From: an uncultured Flavobacteriaceae bacterium
GTDB taxonomy: Bacteria > Bacteroidota > Bacteroidia > Flavobacteriales > Flavobacteriaceae
Direction: 5' to 3'
Assembly (NCBI GenBank): GCA_947501845.1
Contig: CANMXP010000021.1
Span: 27,783-91,782, forward strand
DNA length: 64,000 bases
The position numbers and the translations under genes were made by a program. This document shows positions 30,534 through 40,637 of the stretch, piece by piece (the first letter of the stretch is position 1; the number at the start of each line of letters is the position of its first letter). The notes below the pieces were generated by a model. That model was given only the letters and a program-made list of their open reading frames with translations, made no database searches and was not told the origin of the DNA.

Positions 30534-31985
30534 ATGAATTTATATATTAAAAAATTAGGCTTCCTTTTACTTTCATTGGCGTTTGTTTTTACTGCTTGTG
30601 AAACTGAAGAAAGTATTGAGATAACGTCTCCAGAACCAGCCTTTGTTTTACAACAACCTGGTATAAGTAATGTGTTCTTAAATTTTGGAACACCTTCAAA
30701 CGCAGCTATTACCATGTCATGGAATGATGGAGTGACTGGTAGTTCTTCTTATGATGTTGAAATGTCATTGGATGCTGACTTTCCTTCAGCAGTAAACTTA
30801 GGGAACGTAAGCGCAAACTCGTTTACTATCAGCGTCGAGGAGTTAAATAATGCTATAAGAAATGCAGGAGCTTCAACTTTTAGAGATGTTGCAATATATG
30901 TAAGAGTTAATGCTGATGGAATCACTAGTAATGCGGTACAATATTTAGTAACTACTTACCCAAATGAAACACCTCAAATATCAAATCCTTTAAATAATGA
31001 TGCCTTTGTTTTATCATTAACAACCCTAAACGAAATAGTTATGACTGTGGAGTGGACAGATCCTGTTTTATCTTCTTCATTAGGAATTGATATTATATAT
31101 ACAATTGAAGCTGCAACTGTTGGAACTGATTTTGCCGCTCCTGTAACAGTGGGGACATCAACGAACGGAACTTCTATTACCTCAACACACGGTGATTTAA
31201 ATGCAGTTGCTATTGGTATTGGATTAACTCCAGATATAGCAGGTGATATGGATTTGAGAATTGTTTCTAGAAATACCAATTCAAATGGAAATACATTAGA
31301 ACGTCCTTCTGAAGCTATTACTGTTTCTGTTACACCTTATAATGTATCTTTCCCATTCCTTTATATGGTTGGAGATGCTACAACACCTGGTTGGGATAAC
31401 AATAATAATAACACACCAATATTCAGAGACCAAGACGTGCCAAATAATTACTTCTTTACTGGATATTTTGGTGCAGGTGCATTCAAGTTATTGGAAATTA
31501 AAGGGCAATGGCAACCACAATGGGGTACCAATGATGGTTCTACACTAGCTGTAAATCCTGGAGGAGGTTCAGACCCAGGCACCTTTAACGTTGCTACAGC
31601 AGGTTACTATACTTATAATTTAACAACAGTTGGTGAATCTGGTAGTTTTACAGTAACACCTTATGATGCATCAGGAGCAACAACCTATGCTACTATTGGT
31701 GTTATAGGTGATTCTACACCTGGTGGCTGGGGAACTGATACAGATATGGCTCAAGACCCTAATAACCCACACCTATGGTTTATTAATGGTATTAGTTTAA
31801 CTGCCAATCAATTGAAATTTAGAGCTGATGATGATTGGGCAGATAACTGGGGAGATAGTGGAAGTAGTCAAACTTATGGTATTTCACAATATGGGTCACT
31901 AGATAACTTCAGTATTCCTGAAGCTGGAGTCTATGATATATGGTTCAATGATTTGGACAGAAGTTACTTAATTATTAAACAATAA
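30534..31985 (+). CDS. SusF-like multi-module starch-binding lipoprotein
   Basis: This 483-residue lipoprotein (Cys22 in FVFTAC) has two Ig-like SusE-type domains (about 35-140 and 150-268). Two starch-binding modules follow, at about 272-378 (LYMVGDATTPGWDNNNNN, KGQWQPQWG) and 383-483 (IGVIGDSTPGGWGTDTDM, YDIWFNDLDRSYLI). It is SusE-like with one additional N-terminal Ig-like domain, and by position it fills the SusF place in the operon. It should hold starch at the surface near the SusCD complex. It is the last gene before a strong hairpin terminator at 32005-32033, which separates it from the secreted amylase. Confidence 0.87.
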   Translation: MNLYIKKLGFLLLSLAFVFTACETEESIEITSPEPAFVLQQPGISNVFLNFGTPSNAAITMSWNDGVTGSSSYDVEMSLDADFPSAVNLGNVSANSFTISVEELNNAIRNAGASTFRDVAIYVRVNADGITSNAVQYLVTTYPNETPQISNPLNNDAFVLSLTTLNEIVMTVEWTDPVLSSSLGIDIIYTIEAATVGTDFAAPVTVGTSTNGTSITSTHGDLNAVAIGIGLTPDIAGDMDLRIVSRNTNSNGNTLERPSEAITVSVTPYNVSFPFLYMVGDATTPGWDNNNNNTPIFRDQDVPNNYFFTGYFGAGAFKLLEIKGQWQPQWGTNDGSTLAVNPGGGSDPGTFNVATAGYYTYNLTTVGESGSFTVTPYDASGATTYATIGVIGDSTPGGWGTDTDMAQDPNNPHLWFINGISLTANQLKFRADDDWADNWGDSGSSQTYGISQYGSLDNFSIPEAGVYDIWFNDLDRSYLIIKQ

Positions 31986-32004
31986 TAATTTTAAGTTGTT
32001 GATT

Positions 32005-32033
32005 AAAAAGGCTGATATACATCAGCCTTTTTT
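32005..32033 (+). terminator. Intrinsic terminator of the sus operon
   Basis: AAAAAGGCTGAT and ATCAGCCTTTTTT form a 12-base-pair stem with an ATAC loop and a T tract. It lies 19 bases after the SusF-like stop and 21 bases before the amylase ATG. It should end or attenuate transcription between them. Confidence 0.85.
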
Positions 32034-32054
32034 GTAAAATTAATTTAGTAAGCC

Positions 32055-34976
32055 ATGAAAAAAATCACATTTTTAATATTATTATTTACCATCGTTAGCT
32101 ATAGTCAAGTCACTATAAGCCCTAACTTAAATGATCTTAATCAGCAAATCACTATTACTGTAGATGCTAATAGTATCGCTACAAACTGCAACGGTTTCAG
32201 TACCCCATCCAAAGTATATATACACTCTGGAGTTGGAGATAATTCAAATGCTTTTGGAATACAAACCATTGGTAATTGGGGACAAGATGATGGCGTTGGC
32301 CAAATGACATCAAATGGAGATGGTACTTGGAGCATTACTTTTGTTCCATCCACTTATTATAGCCTTTCTGCTATGGAACAAGCAAATGTGACTCAAATGG
32401 GAATGGTTTTCAGAAATGAGACTGGAAATCAAGAGCTAAAAGATAATAACTGTGCAGATTTTATTTTTCCTGTGGGCGCTTTTCAATTATCGTTAACAGC
32501 GCCTTCAAACAATCAAACTATTTTATCTTCAGGCTCAAATCTAAGTATAACTGCTACTAATACTGGCGGAAATGCAAACTATATTTTGAAGGCCAATGGT
32601 GCAACCATAAATTCCCAGTCTAGTATATCGTCATATTCGTATACCGATATGAATATCACAACAAACAAAAACTATGTGCTAGAAGCAACTGCAAATGGCA
32701 TAACCAAAACCGAAACATTCTCTGTTTTAATTGATCCTGGAAGTGACTCTAGCGTGATGCCACAAACTTACATGGACGGTATTAATTACGATGAAAACGA
32801 CCCCACAAAAGCCACATTGGTTCTATATGCCGAAGGAAAAGATTTCGTTTACGTAGCTGGAAGTTTTAACAATTGGCAACCAGATGCTTCGTATGCTATG
32901 AAGCGAGACCCATCAAGAGATAACAAGTTTTGGATCACATTAACGGGCTTGACTTCTGGGCAAATAGAAACATTTCAATACTGGGTAGTGGATAAAACAC
33001 CTATTGTCAACTCCCCTGCTTTAGTTAAAACAGCCGATCCATATTCAACTTTAGTCTTATCCCCATTTGATGATCCCTCAATTCCATCTTCAACATATCC
33101 TAATCTACCCTCCTATCCATCTGGTCAAGAACGTGAAGTTAGCATTTTACAAACGGGTAAAACACCATACAACTGGCAGGTTACCAATTTCTCAAAACCA
33201 AAAAAGGAAGATTTGGTAATTTATGAAGTATTAATTCGAGATTTTGATGCCGATAGAAATTTTCAAGACATTATTGACAAAATAAGTTATTTTAAAAATC
33301 TAAATATCAATGCTATAGAACTAATGCCTATTATGGAATTTGAAGGCAATGAAAGTTGGGGATACAATACGGCATTTCATATGGCTTTAGATAAATTTTA
33401 TGGCACCGAAGACAAGTTTAAAGAACTTGTTGATGTGTGTCATCAAAATGGCATTGCTATTATATTAGATGTGGCATTAAATCATGCTTTTGGCAGAAAT
33501 CCCATGGTCCGTATGTGGATGAATGACCCTGATAATGATGGCTGGGGAGAACCTAGCTCAGAAAACCCATATTTTAACCAAACAGCAAAGCATTCCTATA
33601 ATGTTGGATCAGATTTTAACCATTCAAATGCATTCACAAAAGTGTATACAAAACGTGTTGTTAAACATTGGATTGAAGAATTTAAAATTGATGGATTCCG
33701 TTGGGATTTAACCAAAGGCTTTACACAAAACTGTTCTTCTGGAGACGAAAACTGCACGAATAGCTACCAAGCCGATCGTGTGGCTATTTTAAAAGACTAT
33801 GCAGACTATTCGTGGAGTTTAGACGAAACCCATTATGTTATTTTTGAACATCTAGGCAGTGATAATGAAGAAAAAGAATGGGCTAATTACAGACTAGGCG
33901 ATCCTACTCCCAAAGGCATTATGATGTGGGGAAAAATGACAGATCCGTATAACCAACTTACTATGGGATATTCTAGTAATTCCAATATAAGTAGAATGGG
34001 GCATAAAGCACGTACAGGGTTTACTGACAAACGCTTGTTAGGCTATGCCGAAAGCCATGATGAATTAAGAATTATGGAAAAGAATTGGCGCTTTGGAAAC
34101 AGCAGTGGTGGTTATGATACAAAAGACATAAACACAGGTCTATCAAGAATTCCTGCACTTGGAGCTGTGTCCTTAACCATTCCTGGTCCGAAAATGATAT
34201 GGCATTTTGGTGAGCTCGGTATGGAAAACTCCATTTTTACTTGCAGTAATGGAAGTTTAAATTTACCAGACGATGCCCCACCTAATGGAGACAATGGTTC
34301 GCCTTCTGGAGACTGTAAACTAGATACAAAACCACAACCGCAATGGACAAATAATTGGCTCAATGATGCTAATAGAAGTCCAATTTATGAAGCTTGGTCT
34401 AGAATTAATGATTTAAAAATTAATGAACCTGTTTTTGAAGGCGATTACAATATTACTTCAGGAAATTTAACCCCTAGAATTAGTATTTTCACTGGAAATG
34501 AAAATACTTCAAGCTCCGAATTAAAAAATGTGATTATTATAGCCAATTTTGAATTGACTAATACAAACGTAAATCCAAATTTCCCTTACGGAGGTACTTG
34601 GTACGATTTGATGGATACGTCTAATAATCCTGCAACTATTTCTGGTACTACAACCTCAATAAACTTAGCCCCTGGAGAATATAAAATTTATGGAAATCAA
34701 GCGGCATCGCTATCCACTAAGTATCTAGAGAATCCCAATTTTATTAAAATATATCCAAACCCAACAAAGAACTCTTTTTCTATAAATACTGATCTTAATT
34801 CAGTTTCAATTTTCGACTTAAGAGGCCACTTGGTAAAAACATTTAAAGGACATTTTCAAAGCGGGCACAGTTTTGATATAACAAACTTATCGAGCAGTAT
34901 TTACATCATAAAAGCCACAAATAATTTAGGCAAAACAAATTCTGAAAAGCTTGTGAAAATTGGACAATCATTTTAG
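32055..34976 (+). CDS. T9SS-secreted GH13 alpha-amylase
   Basis: This 973-residue amylase has a Sec signal peptide (FTIVSYSQ). Two N-terminal beta domains (about 20-145 and 146-228) and an E-set/CBM48-like domain (about 250-345, VYVAGSFNNWQPDASY) come next, then a GH13 barrel. Its catalytic regions are LDVALNH (Asp472, His477), DGFRWDLTKG with nucleophile Asp551, VIFEHLG with acid Glu598, and AESHDE with Asp669. The last 80 residues (IKIYPNPTKNSF, IFDLRGHLVKTF, SSSIYIIKATN) are a type A T9SS sorting domain, so the enzyme is sent to the cell surface or outside. It should make the first cuts in starch for the SusCD system. A terminator precedes it, so it may have its own promoter, though none was recognised. 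Confidence 0.92.
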   Translation: MKKITFLILLFTIVSYSQVTISPNLNDLNQQITITVDANSIATNCNGFSTPSKVYIHSGVGDNSNAFGIQTIGNWGQDDGVGQMTSNGDGTWSITFVPSTYYSLSAMEQANVTQMGMVFRNETGNQELKDNNCADFIFPVGAFQLSLTAPSNNQTILSSGSNLSITATNTGGNANYILKANGATINSQSSISSYSYTDMNITTNKNYVLEATANGITKTETFSVLIDPGSDSSVMPQTYMDGINYDENDPTKATLVLYAEGKDFVYVAGSFNNWQPDASYAMKRDPSRDNKFWITLTGLTSGQIETFQYWVVDKTPIVNSPALVKTADPYSTLVLSPFDDPSIPSSTYPNLPSYPSGQEREVSILQTGKTPYNWQVTNFSKPKKEDLVIYEVLIRDFDADRNFQDIIDKISYFKNLNINAIELMPIMEFEGNESWGYNTAFHMALDKFYGTEDKFKELVDVCHQNGIAIILDVALNHAFGRNPMVRMWMNDPDNDGWGEPSSENPYFNQTAKHSYNVGSDFNHSNAFTKVYTKRVVKHWIEEFKIDGFRWDLTKGFTQNCSSGDENCTNSYQADRVAILKDYADYSWSLDETHYVIFEHLGSDNEEKEWANYRLGDPTPKGIMMWGKMTDPYNQLTMGYSSNSNISRMGHKARTGFTDKRLLGYAESHDELRIMEKNWRFGNSSGGYDTKDINTGLSRIPALGAVSLTIPGPKMIWHFGELGMENSIFTCSNGSLNLPDDAPPNGDNGSPSGDCKLDTKPQPQWTNNWLNDANRSPIYEAWSRINDLKINEPVFEGDYNITSGNLTPRISIFTGNENTSSSELKNVIIIANFELTNTNVNPNFPYGGTWYDLMDTSNNPATISGTTTSINLAPGEYKIYGNQAASLSTKYLENPNFIKIYPNPTKNSFSINTDLNSVSIFDLRGHLVKTFKGHFQSGHSFDITNLSSSIYIIKATNNLGKTNSEKLVKIGQSF

Positions 34977-35140
34977 GGGATTCAATTAGTTTTTGTGTTT
35001 TGTATTTATTTTCAACATATTAATACACATGTCTGGAGCGCAGTCGGAGTCCTTAGGGGAAAGGGGCATATAAATTATCTTTCGGCTGCACTACAGACAC
35101 ATTACATGTAGGTGTTAAGTACAGTGAACAAAAATTAATT

Positions 35141-35983
35141 TTAAATAAATTGAATAAAAACTATAATTGGTAGATGATCTGAAGGATATTTGCAATCTTT
35201 AGAATCACTTAAAACTCCATATTTTTTTATACTGATGTTTTGCTTACTTACAAAAATATAATCAATTCTTCGAGTTACAGGTTTTTCGAAATGAAAACCG
35301 TTGTATGTACCTGATGGACCAAACGGTTTAGTTTCTGAAACATCTTTAGCATCAAAAAGATTATTTTTCAGGATTTGAATATGCTCTGTTTCAGACTCTA
35401 AATTAAAATCACCCATCAAAACCACTGGTAGATTTTCTCTATTTAAGATATCCATTTTTTTCAAAATTAATTTAGGACTTTCCATTCTAGCCACCTTTCC
35501 TACATGATCAAAATGTGTGTTGAATACCCAAAATCGTTGCTTTGTTTTTCTGTTCTCCAATAAAGCATAAGTGCAAATACGATTGCAAACCGCATCCCAG
35601 CCCATAGATACCTCATCTGGTGTTTCAGATAACCAAAACGTGTTACTTTCTAAAACTTTGAATAGATCTACTTTATAGAATATAGCAGAATATTCCCCTT
35701 CATCTTTCCCATCATCTCGCCCTACTCCAATAAAATTATAATTTTCAAGAATACCATCTAAATACTGCATTTGATTAGGCAAAGCTTCCTGTACACCAAA
35801 AATGTCTGGTTCGTAGAAATTAATTTGACTTACAATTAAACCCCTACGGTTATCCCAGCTATTAGGGCCAACTTTTGGGTGATCTAGTTTGATGTTATAG
35901 GTCATCACTTTTGTTTCTTCCTGCCCAGTTACAACTCCTAAACACAAGAGACATAATAACATAAAACAAATTATTTTTTTCAT
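35141..35983 (-). CDS. Exported endonuclease/exonuclease/phosphatase (EEP) family protein
   Basis: This 280-residue protein has a signal peptide (CLLCLGVVTGQ) and the full EEP fold signature: MTYNIKLDHP, FGVQEALPNQ, FNTHFDHVG, VLMGDFNLE, RIDYIFVS and a closing SDHLPI. The family covers nucleases, sphingomyelinases and inositol phosphatases, and secreted members are often seen inside polysaccharide loci, where their role is unclear. The catalytic Asn, Glu, Asp and His positions all look intact. It is the last gene of the minus-strand GH2/esterase/sulfatase/GH97 operon, five bases after the GH97 gene. A phosphate-diester or phosphorylated side-group substrate in the glycan would fit, but this is speculation. 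Confidence 0.87.
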   Translation of the reverse strand: MKKIICFMLLCLLCLGVVTGQEETKVMTYNIKLDHPKVGPNSWDNRRGLIVSQINFYEPDIFGVQEALPNQMQYLDGILENYNFIGVGRDDGKDEGEYSAIFYKVDLFKVLESNTFWLSETPDEVSMGWDAVCNRICTYALLENRKTKQRFWVFNTHFDHVGKVARMESPKLILKKMDILNRENLPVVLMGDFNLESETEHIQILKNNLFDAKDVSETKPFGPSGTYNGFHFEKPVTRRIDYIFVSKQNISIKKYGVLSDSKDCKYPSDHLPIIVFIQFI

Positions 35984-35988
35984 ATACT

Positions 35989-38070
35989 TTATTCTTTAGG
36001 TATTATAGAAATAGCACATCCCCCGCCCGCAGCTAAATCTAACTCAAGTACGGTTTTACTATCCACTTCTTTTTCTTCAATTTGATAAGCTTCGGAGTTA
36101 CTTAAATAATGTGCATCTGGGGCGTCTTTATATAATTTTGCGATATACGTTCTATCTGGATCTAAAAAATCAAGGTTTACTTTTAAAGTTCTGCTATTTT
36201 CATCCGTAATTGTTCCCAAAAACCACTTTTGAGTACCTTTTTCTTGTCTTACTACAGTAATAAAATCACCTATTTCAGCATCTAAAACCTTCGTTGTGTT
36301 CCAATCGACACCAACATCTTCAATAAACTGTAATGCTGGATTATTTTCATAATGTTTAATTAAATCGGGCACCATTTGCACTGGGCTATACAAAACCACA
36401 TAAAGTGCTAACTGATGTGCTAAGGTGGTATTTATCTGGTTATCCTCTTTATAAGGTTTTAACGAGGTATTAAAAATACCTGGCGTATAATCTATGGGAC
36501 CTCCTAACATTCTAGTAAATGGTACAATAGTTAGATGTTCTGGTGGATTGCCTCCATCATTCGACCAAGCATTGTATTCTTGCCCCCTAACGCCTTCTCG
36601 TGCAATTGCTACAGGATAAGTGCGACGCTTGCCAGTAGCTTTAATAGGCTCATGTGCATTAATGACAACTTGAGTTTTCAACCCTTTTTCTAAAACTTTC
36701 TGATAATGGTTGACCATGTATTGCCCATGATGGTATTCGCCTTCTGGAATAACACGACCTACATAGCCTGTTTTTACACTATGAATATCTAGTGACTGTA
36801 TTAAAGCAAAAGCAGTATCTAATTGCTTTTCATACCTAACAATATCCGCAGAGGTCTCATGATGCATTATTAACTCGACCCCTTTCGATTTTCCATAGCT
36901 TACAATGTCTTCTAGATTATAATCAGGGTAAGGTGTTACAAAATCAAAGTGTATTTTTTTATTCTTTTTATCCCACCATTTTTCCCAACCAGTATTCCAA
37001 CCTTCAACCAACATCCCATGAATATTGTGCTCTGAAGCAAAATCTATCATTTTTTTAGCATATGCTGTGTTTGCTGCATGGTAATTCCCAGAATAATCCC
37101 AATTGCCAGTACCAATATGCATATCCCACCAAATACCAACATACTTCATGGGTTTGAAATAGGGCATGTCTTTAATAACACTTGGGTCGTTTAAATTTAT
37201 GATGAGTTTGGATTCAATTAGATCACCTGGCTTATCTGCTATTTGGATGGTTCGCCATGGAGTTTCAAAAGGGAGATCCCGTACTACCTTTATGTTTTGA
37301 TTATTACCAACCAATTCGCTTTTCATTTTTAAATTCAAAGTATCTACGGCCAAAGTCATTCCTGCATAATTGGTTAAATCGGCTTCATGAAAACTTAAGT
37401 ATACACCTGAATTTGTTTTCATTGTCACTGGTGTATTTACAGCATTTTCTGGAATGTACGTCTGCCCTAAATGAGTTCCTGGCTTATAGTACTTCAAAGC
37501 ATTAATTTCTGAAAATTTGGTCGTATTGTATAAGTACTCATAAATATCCCAATCTCCTGGAATCCACCATACTTTATGATCATCTACCAAATTAAATTCT
37601 GTGTTCTCATCGGTAATAACAACATTATTCAGGTGTTTTTGCTTAGGAAATTCATAGCGAAAGCCAAGACCATCGTCGTAAACTTTAAAAACAATATTCA
37701 GTTTTCTTTTTAATTCTGAATGTTCTTCTAATTCAACCATCAATTCGTTATAATGATTTCGTACATGCGCATCTTCTCCCCAAATCATATCCCAGGTTTC
37801 GTCTGTAGTCGATTTTTTGACGTTTATAATTTTGAAATTTTCACTTAGGTGTAATGATTCTCTCAATTCAAATCCTAATTTCGATGAATCGATTAGCTTT
37901 TCATTTTTATAATATACCACATATGATGGCTCACCTCTACTGGTAAGAAAAAAATCAATCTTAGTATACCCATTAGGAGAAATTACAGTGGCCTCCACAG
38001 GGCTCTTTTTAGATGTGCAAGACACTAAAAGAAATACGCAAACTATACATTTAATAATTGGAGCTTTCAT
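35989..38070 (-). CDS. GH97 alpha-glucosidase-type lipoprotein
   Basis: This is the second GH97 enzyme of the window. From the ATG at 38070 it is 693 residues with a lipoprotein signal (IVCVFLLVSC). An earlier ATG at 38097 overlaps the sulfatase gene and weakens the signal. Counting from that earlier ATG, GH97 motifs are VGIWWDMHIG, LVEGWNTGWEKWW, MHHETSAD (Glu414), INAHEPIKATG (Glu483) and VRGQEYNA (Glu507), all in the inverting SusB-type arrangement. It should therefore remove an alpha-linked glucose or similar residue. It is not part of the starch operon. It lies between a sulfatase and an EEP protein, so its natural substrate may be an alpha-glycosidic branch on a sulfated polymer. Confidence 0.88.
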   Translation of the reverse strand: MKAPIIKCIVCVFLLVSCTSKKSPVEATVISPNGYTKIDFFLTSRGEPSYVVYYKNEKLIDSSKLGFELRESLHLSENFKIINVKKSTTDETWDMIWGEDAHVRNHYNELMVELEEHSELKRKLNIVFKVYDDGLGFRYEFPKQKHLNNVVITDENTEFNLVDDHKVWWIPGDWDIYEYLYNTTKFSEINALKYYKPGTHLGQTYIPENAVNTPVTMKTNSGVYLSFHEADLTNYAGMTLAVDTLNLKMKSELVGNNQNIKVVRDLPFETPWRTIQIADKPGDLIESKLIINLNDPSVIKDMPYFKPMKYVGIWWDMHIGTGNWDYSGNYHAANTAYAKKMIDFASEHNIHGMLVEGWNTGWEKWWDKKNKKIHFDFVTPYPDYNLEDIVSYGKSKGVELIMHHETSADIVRYEKQLDTAFALIQSLDIHSVKTGYVGRVIPEGEYHHGQYMVNHYQKVLEKGLKTQVVINAHEPIKATGKRRTYPVAIAREGVRGQEYNAWSNDGGNPPEHLTIVPFTRMLGGPIDYTPGIFNTSLKPYKEDNQINTTLAHQLALYVVLYSPVQMVPDLIKHYENNPALQFIEDVGVDWNTTKVLDAEIGDFITVVRQEKGTQKWFLGTITDENSRTLKVNLDFLDPDRTYIAKLYKDAPDAHYLSNSEAYQIEEKEVDSKTVLELDLAAGGGCAISIIPKE

Positions 38071-38086
38071 AAAAGTATACTTAAAG

Positions 38087-39757
38087 TTAATGCTCATAAG
38101 CTTTCATGGGTTTTCCTCTTAAGCGCTCAAAATTTTTATAATTCCGTTTAACTTGCTCTTTATTGGATTGCTTAAATTCTTCTTGTTTAATACCGTATTC
38201 TTCTTGTAACCCCTTCAGCTCAGTATGTAGTTTTTCTTTAACGTCATTATAATTTTCGTCATTAATCAAATTATTGACTTCACTTGGATCTTTTTCTAAA
38301 TCGTATAATTCCCATGCATCAATATCGTCATATACATGAATTAATTTATATCTTTTTGTACGCACCCCATACATCTTCTTTACCATGTGAAATGCAGGAA
38401 AATCATAGTAATGGTAATAGATGGCTTCTCTAAAATTGTCATCTTCTATTAAACCTGTTAACAATGGTTTTAACGACTGCCCTTGCATATCTTCAGGGAT
38501 AGCAACTCCAGCAAAGTCTAAAAAAGTTTCTGCAAAATCCAGATTTTGTGTTAGTGCCGTTACCTCGGTGCCTGGTTTGATCGATTTCGGGTATTTCATA
38601 AGCATAGGCATCGCTAAAGATTCTTCATACATAAAACGCTTATCAAACCAGCCTTTTTCACCTAAATAAAACCCTTGGTCTGTAGTATAGACTACCATGG
38701 TATTTTCTTCTAGATTATTTTCTTTTAAGTAATCCAAAATTTTGCCAACACCTTCATCAACTGCTGCTACGGTTGCCAAATAATCTTGAAGATAACGTTG
38801 TAATTTCCATAAATCTAAATCCTTCCCAGATAAATTTGCATCGTGAAAGGCATCATTTTTTGGTTGATACACTTCATTCCAAGCGGTGCATTGCGCTGTG
38901 GTCATACGCTCAAAATCTGTTGTCCATGGGTTATGATCTAATTCTGGACTTCCTTTTTTCTTGGTCATTTTTAAATCATGACCTTCATACATATCACGAT
39001 AAACCGTTTGATATTGCTCTTTTGAGGCTGTAGACCCTTCATGACTCGTAAAATAAGTATCTGGAACTGGAAATTCAGTGTTATCGTACTTGTTTAAATG
39101 TCGTAATGCAGGCATCCAGTTTCTATGCGGTGCTTTATGTTGTACCATGAGCATAAATGGTCGTTCATCATCTTTTATTTTCTCTAGATATTGTAAAGCA
39201 TCCTTTGTTACAATATCTGTGGCATACCCCATAACCATAGTGGTATCCACTTTTTGAGTCTGCTCATTTATTTTAATGAAATTAGGGTTATAATAATTGC
39301 CTTGGTCTTGCAGGATGTTCCAATAATCAAATCCTTGAGGCAATCCATGTAAATGCCATTTTCCAAACATGGCTGTTTTATAACCTGCTTTTTGCAATAA
39401 TTTCGGATAGGTCTGTTGGTTACCATCAAAACGATTTCCATTCATTCTAAACCCATTAATATGACTATGCTTACCTGTTAATATCACGGCACGACTTGGT
39501 CCACAAATAGAATTCGTGCAAAAGTTATTTTTAAAAATGGCGCCTTCATCAGCAATTCTATCAATATTTGGTGTGGGCGCCAATTGACTTATGGGGTGAC
39601 CATATGCACTGATGGCCTGTGTGGCATGATCGTCCGCCATAATAAAAATAATATTGGGTCTTTTAATGGGCTCTACAGCAGTAACTTCGTTCTTTTCTTT
39701 TTTACAAGATTGAAAAACTACAATTATGAGGAAAATATAGAATAATCTATTAATCAT
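38087..39757 (-). CDS. Formylglycine-dependent sulfatase (S1 family), lipoprotein
   Basis: This 556-residue S1-family sulfatase has a lipoprotein signal (IIVVFQSC). Metal and sulfate site motifs are IIFIMADDHATQAISAYG at the N terminus, CGPSRAVILTGKHSH (Cys85 is the residue changed to formylglycine by the maturase), GYKTAMFGKWHLHG and YTTDQGFYLGEKGWFDKR. The C-terminal part DAWELYDLEKDPSEVNNL is the usual sulfatase end. It should remove sulfate from a glycan in the periplasm. The start overlaps the end of the esterase gene by eight bases. Activity requires a formylglycine-generating enzyme encoded elsewhere. The exact S1 subfamily cannot be named from motifs alone. Confidence 0.92.
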   Translation of the reverse strand: MINRLFYIFLIIVVFQSCKKEKNEVTAVEPIKRPNIIFIMADDHATQAISAYGHPISQLAPTPNIDRIADEGAIFKNNFCTNSICGPSRAVILTGKHSHINGFRMNGNRFDGNQQTYPKLLQKAGYKTAMFGKWHLHGLPQGFDYWNILQDQGNYYNPNFIKINEQTQKVDTTMVMGYATDIVTKDALQYLEKIKDDERPFMLMVQHKAPHRNWMPALRHLNKYDNTEFPVPDTYFTSHEGSTASKEQYQTVYRDMYEGHDLKMTKKKGSPELDHNPWTTDFERMTTAQCTAWNEVYQPKNDAFHDANLSGKDLDLWKLQRYLQDYLATVAAVDEGVGKILDYLKENNLEENTMVVYTTDQGFYLGEKGWFDKRFMYEESLAMPMLMKYPKSIKPGTEVTALTQNLDFAETFLDFAGVAIPEDMQGQSLKPLLTGLIEDDNFREAIYYHYYDFPAFHMVKKMYGVRTKRYKLIHVYDDIDAWELYDLEKDPSEVNNLINDENYNDVKEKLHTELKGLQEEYGIKQEEFKQSNKEQVKRNYKNFERLRGKPMKAYEH

Positions 39758-40637
39758 GTTTGATTATAACTTTTTTAGTTTGAATGATGGTACCTTCATA
39801 AATGGTTTGGTTAAAAAAATCTAATACAGTATCTAACTCTTTAAATGGTATTTGACACAGTTCATGTCCTCCACCTATAACTTTGTAGAAATAATATGGT
39901 GTACTCAAATCATTTAATTTATTGGCTATTTCTTCAGAACCATTTAAAATTAAATAGCCTAATCTGTCGGTAGTACAATAGTGATGCGGTGCTTTACCTA
40001 TGGGGACTAGCCTATCATCGGTTCCATGGAATAAAACGGTAGGTACAGCATTGTCTTTAGAAATGTAATCGAGATTCACCAAAGCTCCAGCCAATGATAT
40101 GACTCCAACAAAGTTTACATCTTTAAATTTAGAAACATCTTCTATAAAAAAATCTTTTTGGTAAACTGCTCCTAAGATGCCCTCAGCACCTGCACTACTC
40201 CCACCTGCTATTATTTTTGCAGGATCTATCTGTAGTTCATCCTTATTATTGACTATATACTTTGCTGCATCTAAATAATCAACAGCAGCTTGTCTAAAAA
40301 TATCTAGTTTAAAGATTTTTGGGCAATCGCATCCTGAACTTATTTTTAAATTTTTAAGCAATAATCTATACGAAATTGAAATACCTATATAACCTTGTTT
40401 AGTTAGGTATTGCATCATTTTCACCTCATCGGGGTTATCACGATTACCACCAGCAAAACCACCGCCATGCATCCATAATATTACAGGTAATCTATCTGTT
40501 TTTTTTATATCATTTGGCTTATAAACATCTAGTTTTAATGAATCTAACCCTTTAATAGCATAGGTGTATGTTACTTTATTTTGTGAAAACACTAAAGCAC
40601 TTATACAAAAAACAACTATTAAAAATTTATACTTCAT
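39750..40637 (-). CDS. Exported alpha/beta-hydrolase esterase
   Basis: This is a 295-residue alpha/beta-hydrolase with a signal peptide (FCISALVFSQ). The oxyanion-hole motif LWMHGGGFAGG and the nucleophile elbow GGSSAG, with Ser148, are clear. FHGTDDRLV and IGGGHEL supply the acid and His of the triad. The pattern resembles carbohydrate esterases and BD-FAE-like lipases, so deacetylation or removal of another ester from a glycan is likely. The ATG at 40637 forms a one-base overlap with the GH2 stop (TGATG). A TTG three bases upstream is rejected. It is the second gene of the GH2-esterase-sulfatase-GH97-EEP operon. Confidence 0.87.
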   Translation of the reverse strand: MKYKFLIVVFCISALVFSQNKVTYTYAIKGLDSLKLDVYKPNDIKKTDRLPVILWMHGGGFAGGNRDNPDEVKMMQYLTKQGYIGISISYRLLLKNLKISSGCDCPKIFKLDIFRQAAVDYLDAAKYIVNNKDELQIDPAKIIAGGSSAGAEGILGAVYQKDFFIEDVSKFKDVNFVGVISLAGALVNLDYISKDNAVPTVLFHGTDDRLVPIGKAPHHYCTTDRLGYLILNGSEEIANKLNDLSTPYYFYKVIGGGHELCQIPFKELDTVLDFFNQTIYEGTIIQTKKVIIKHD

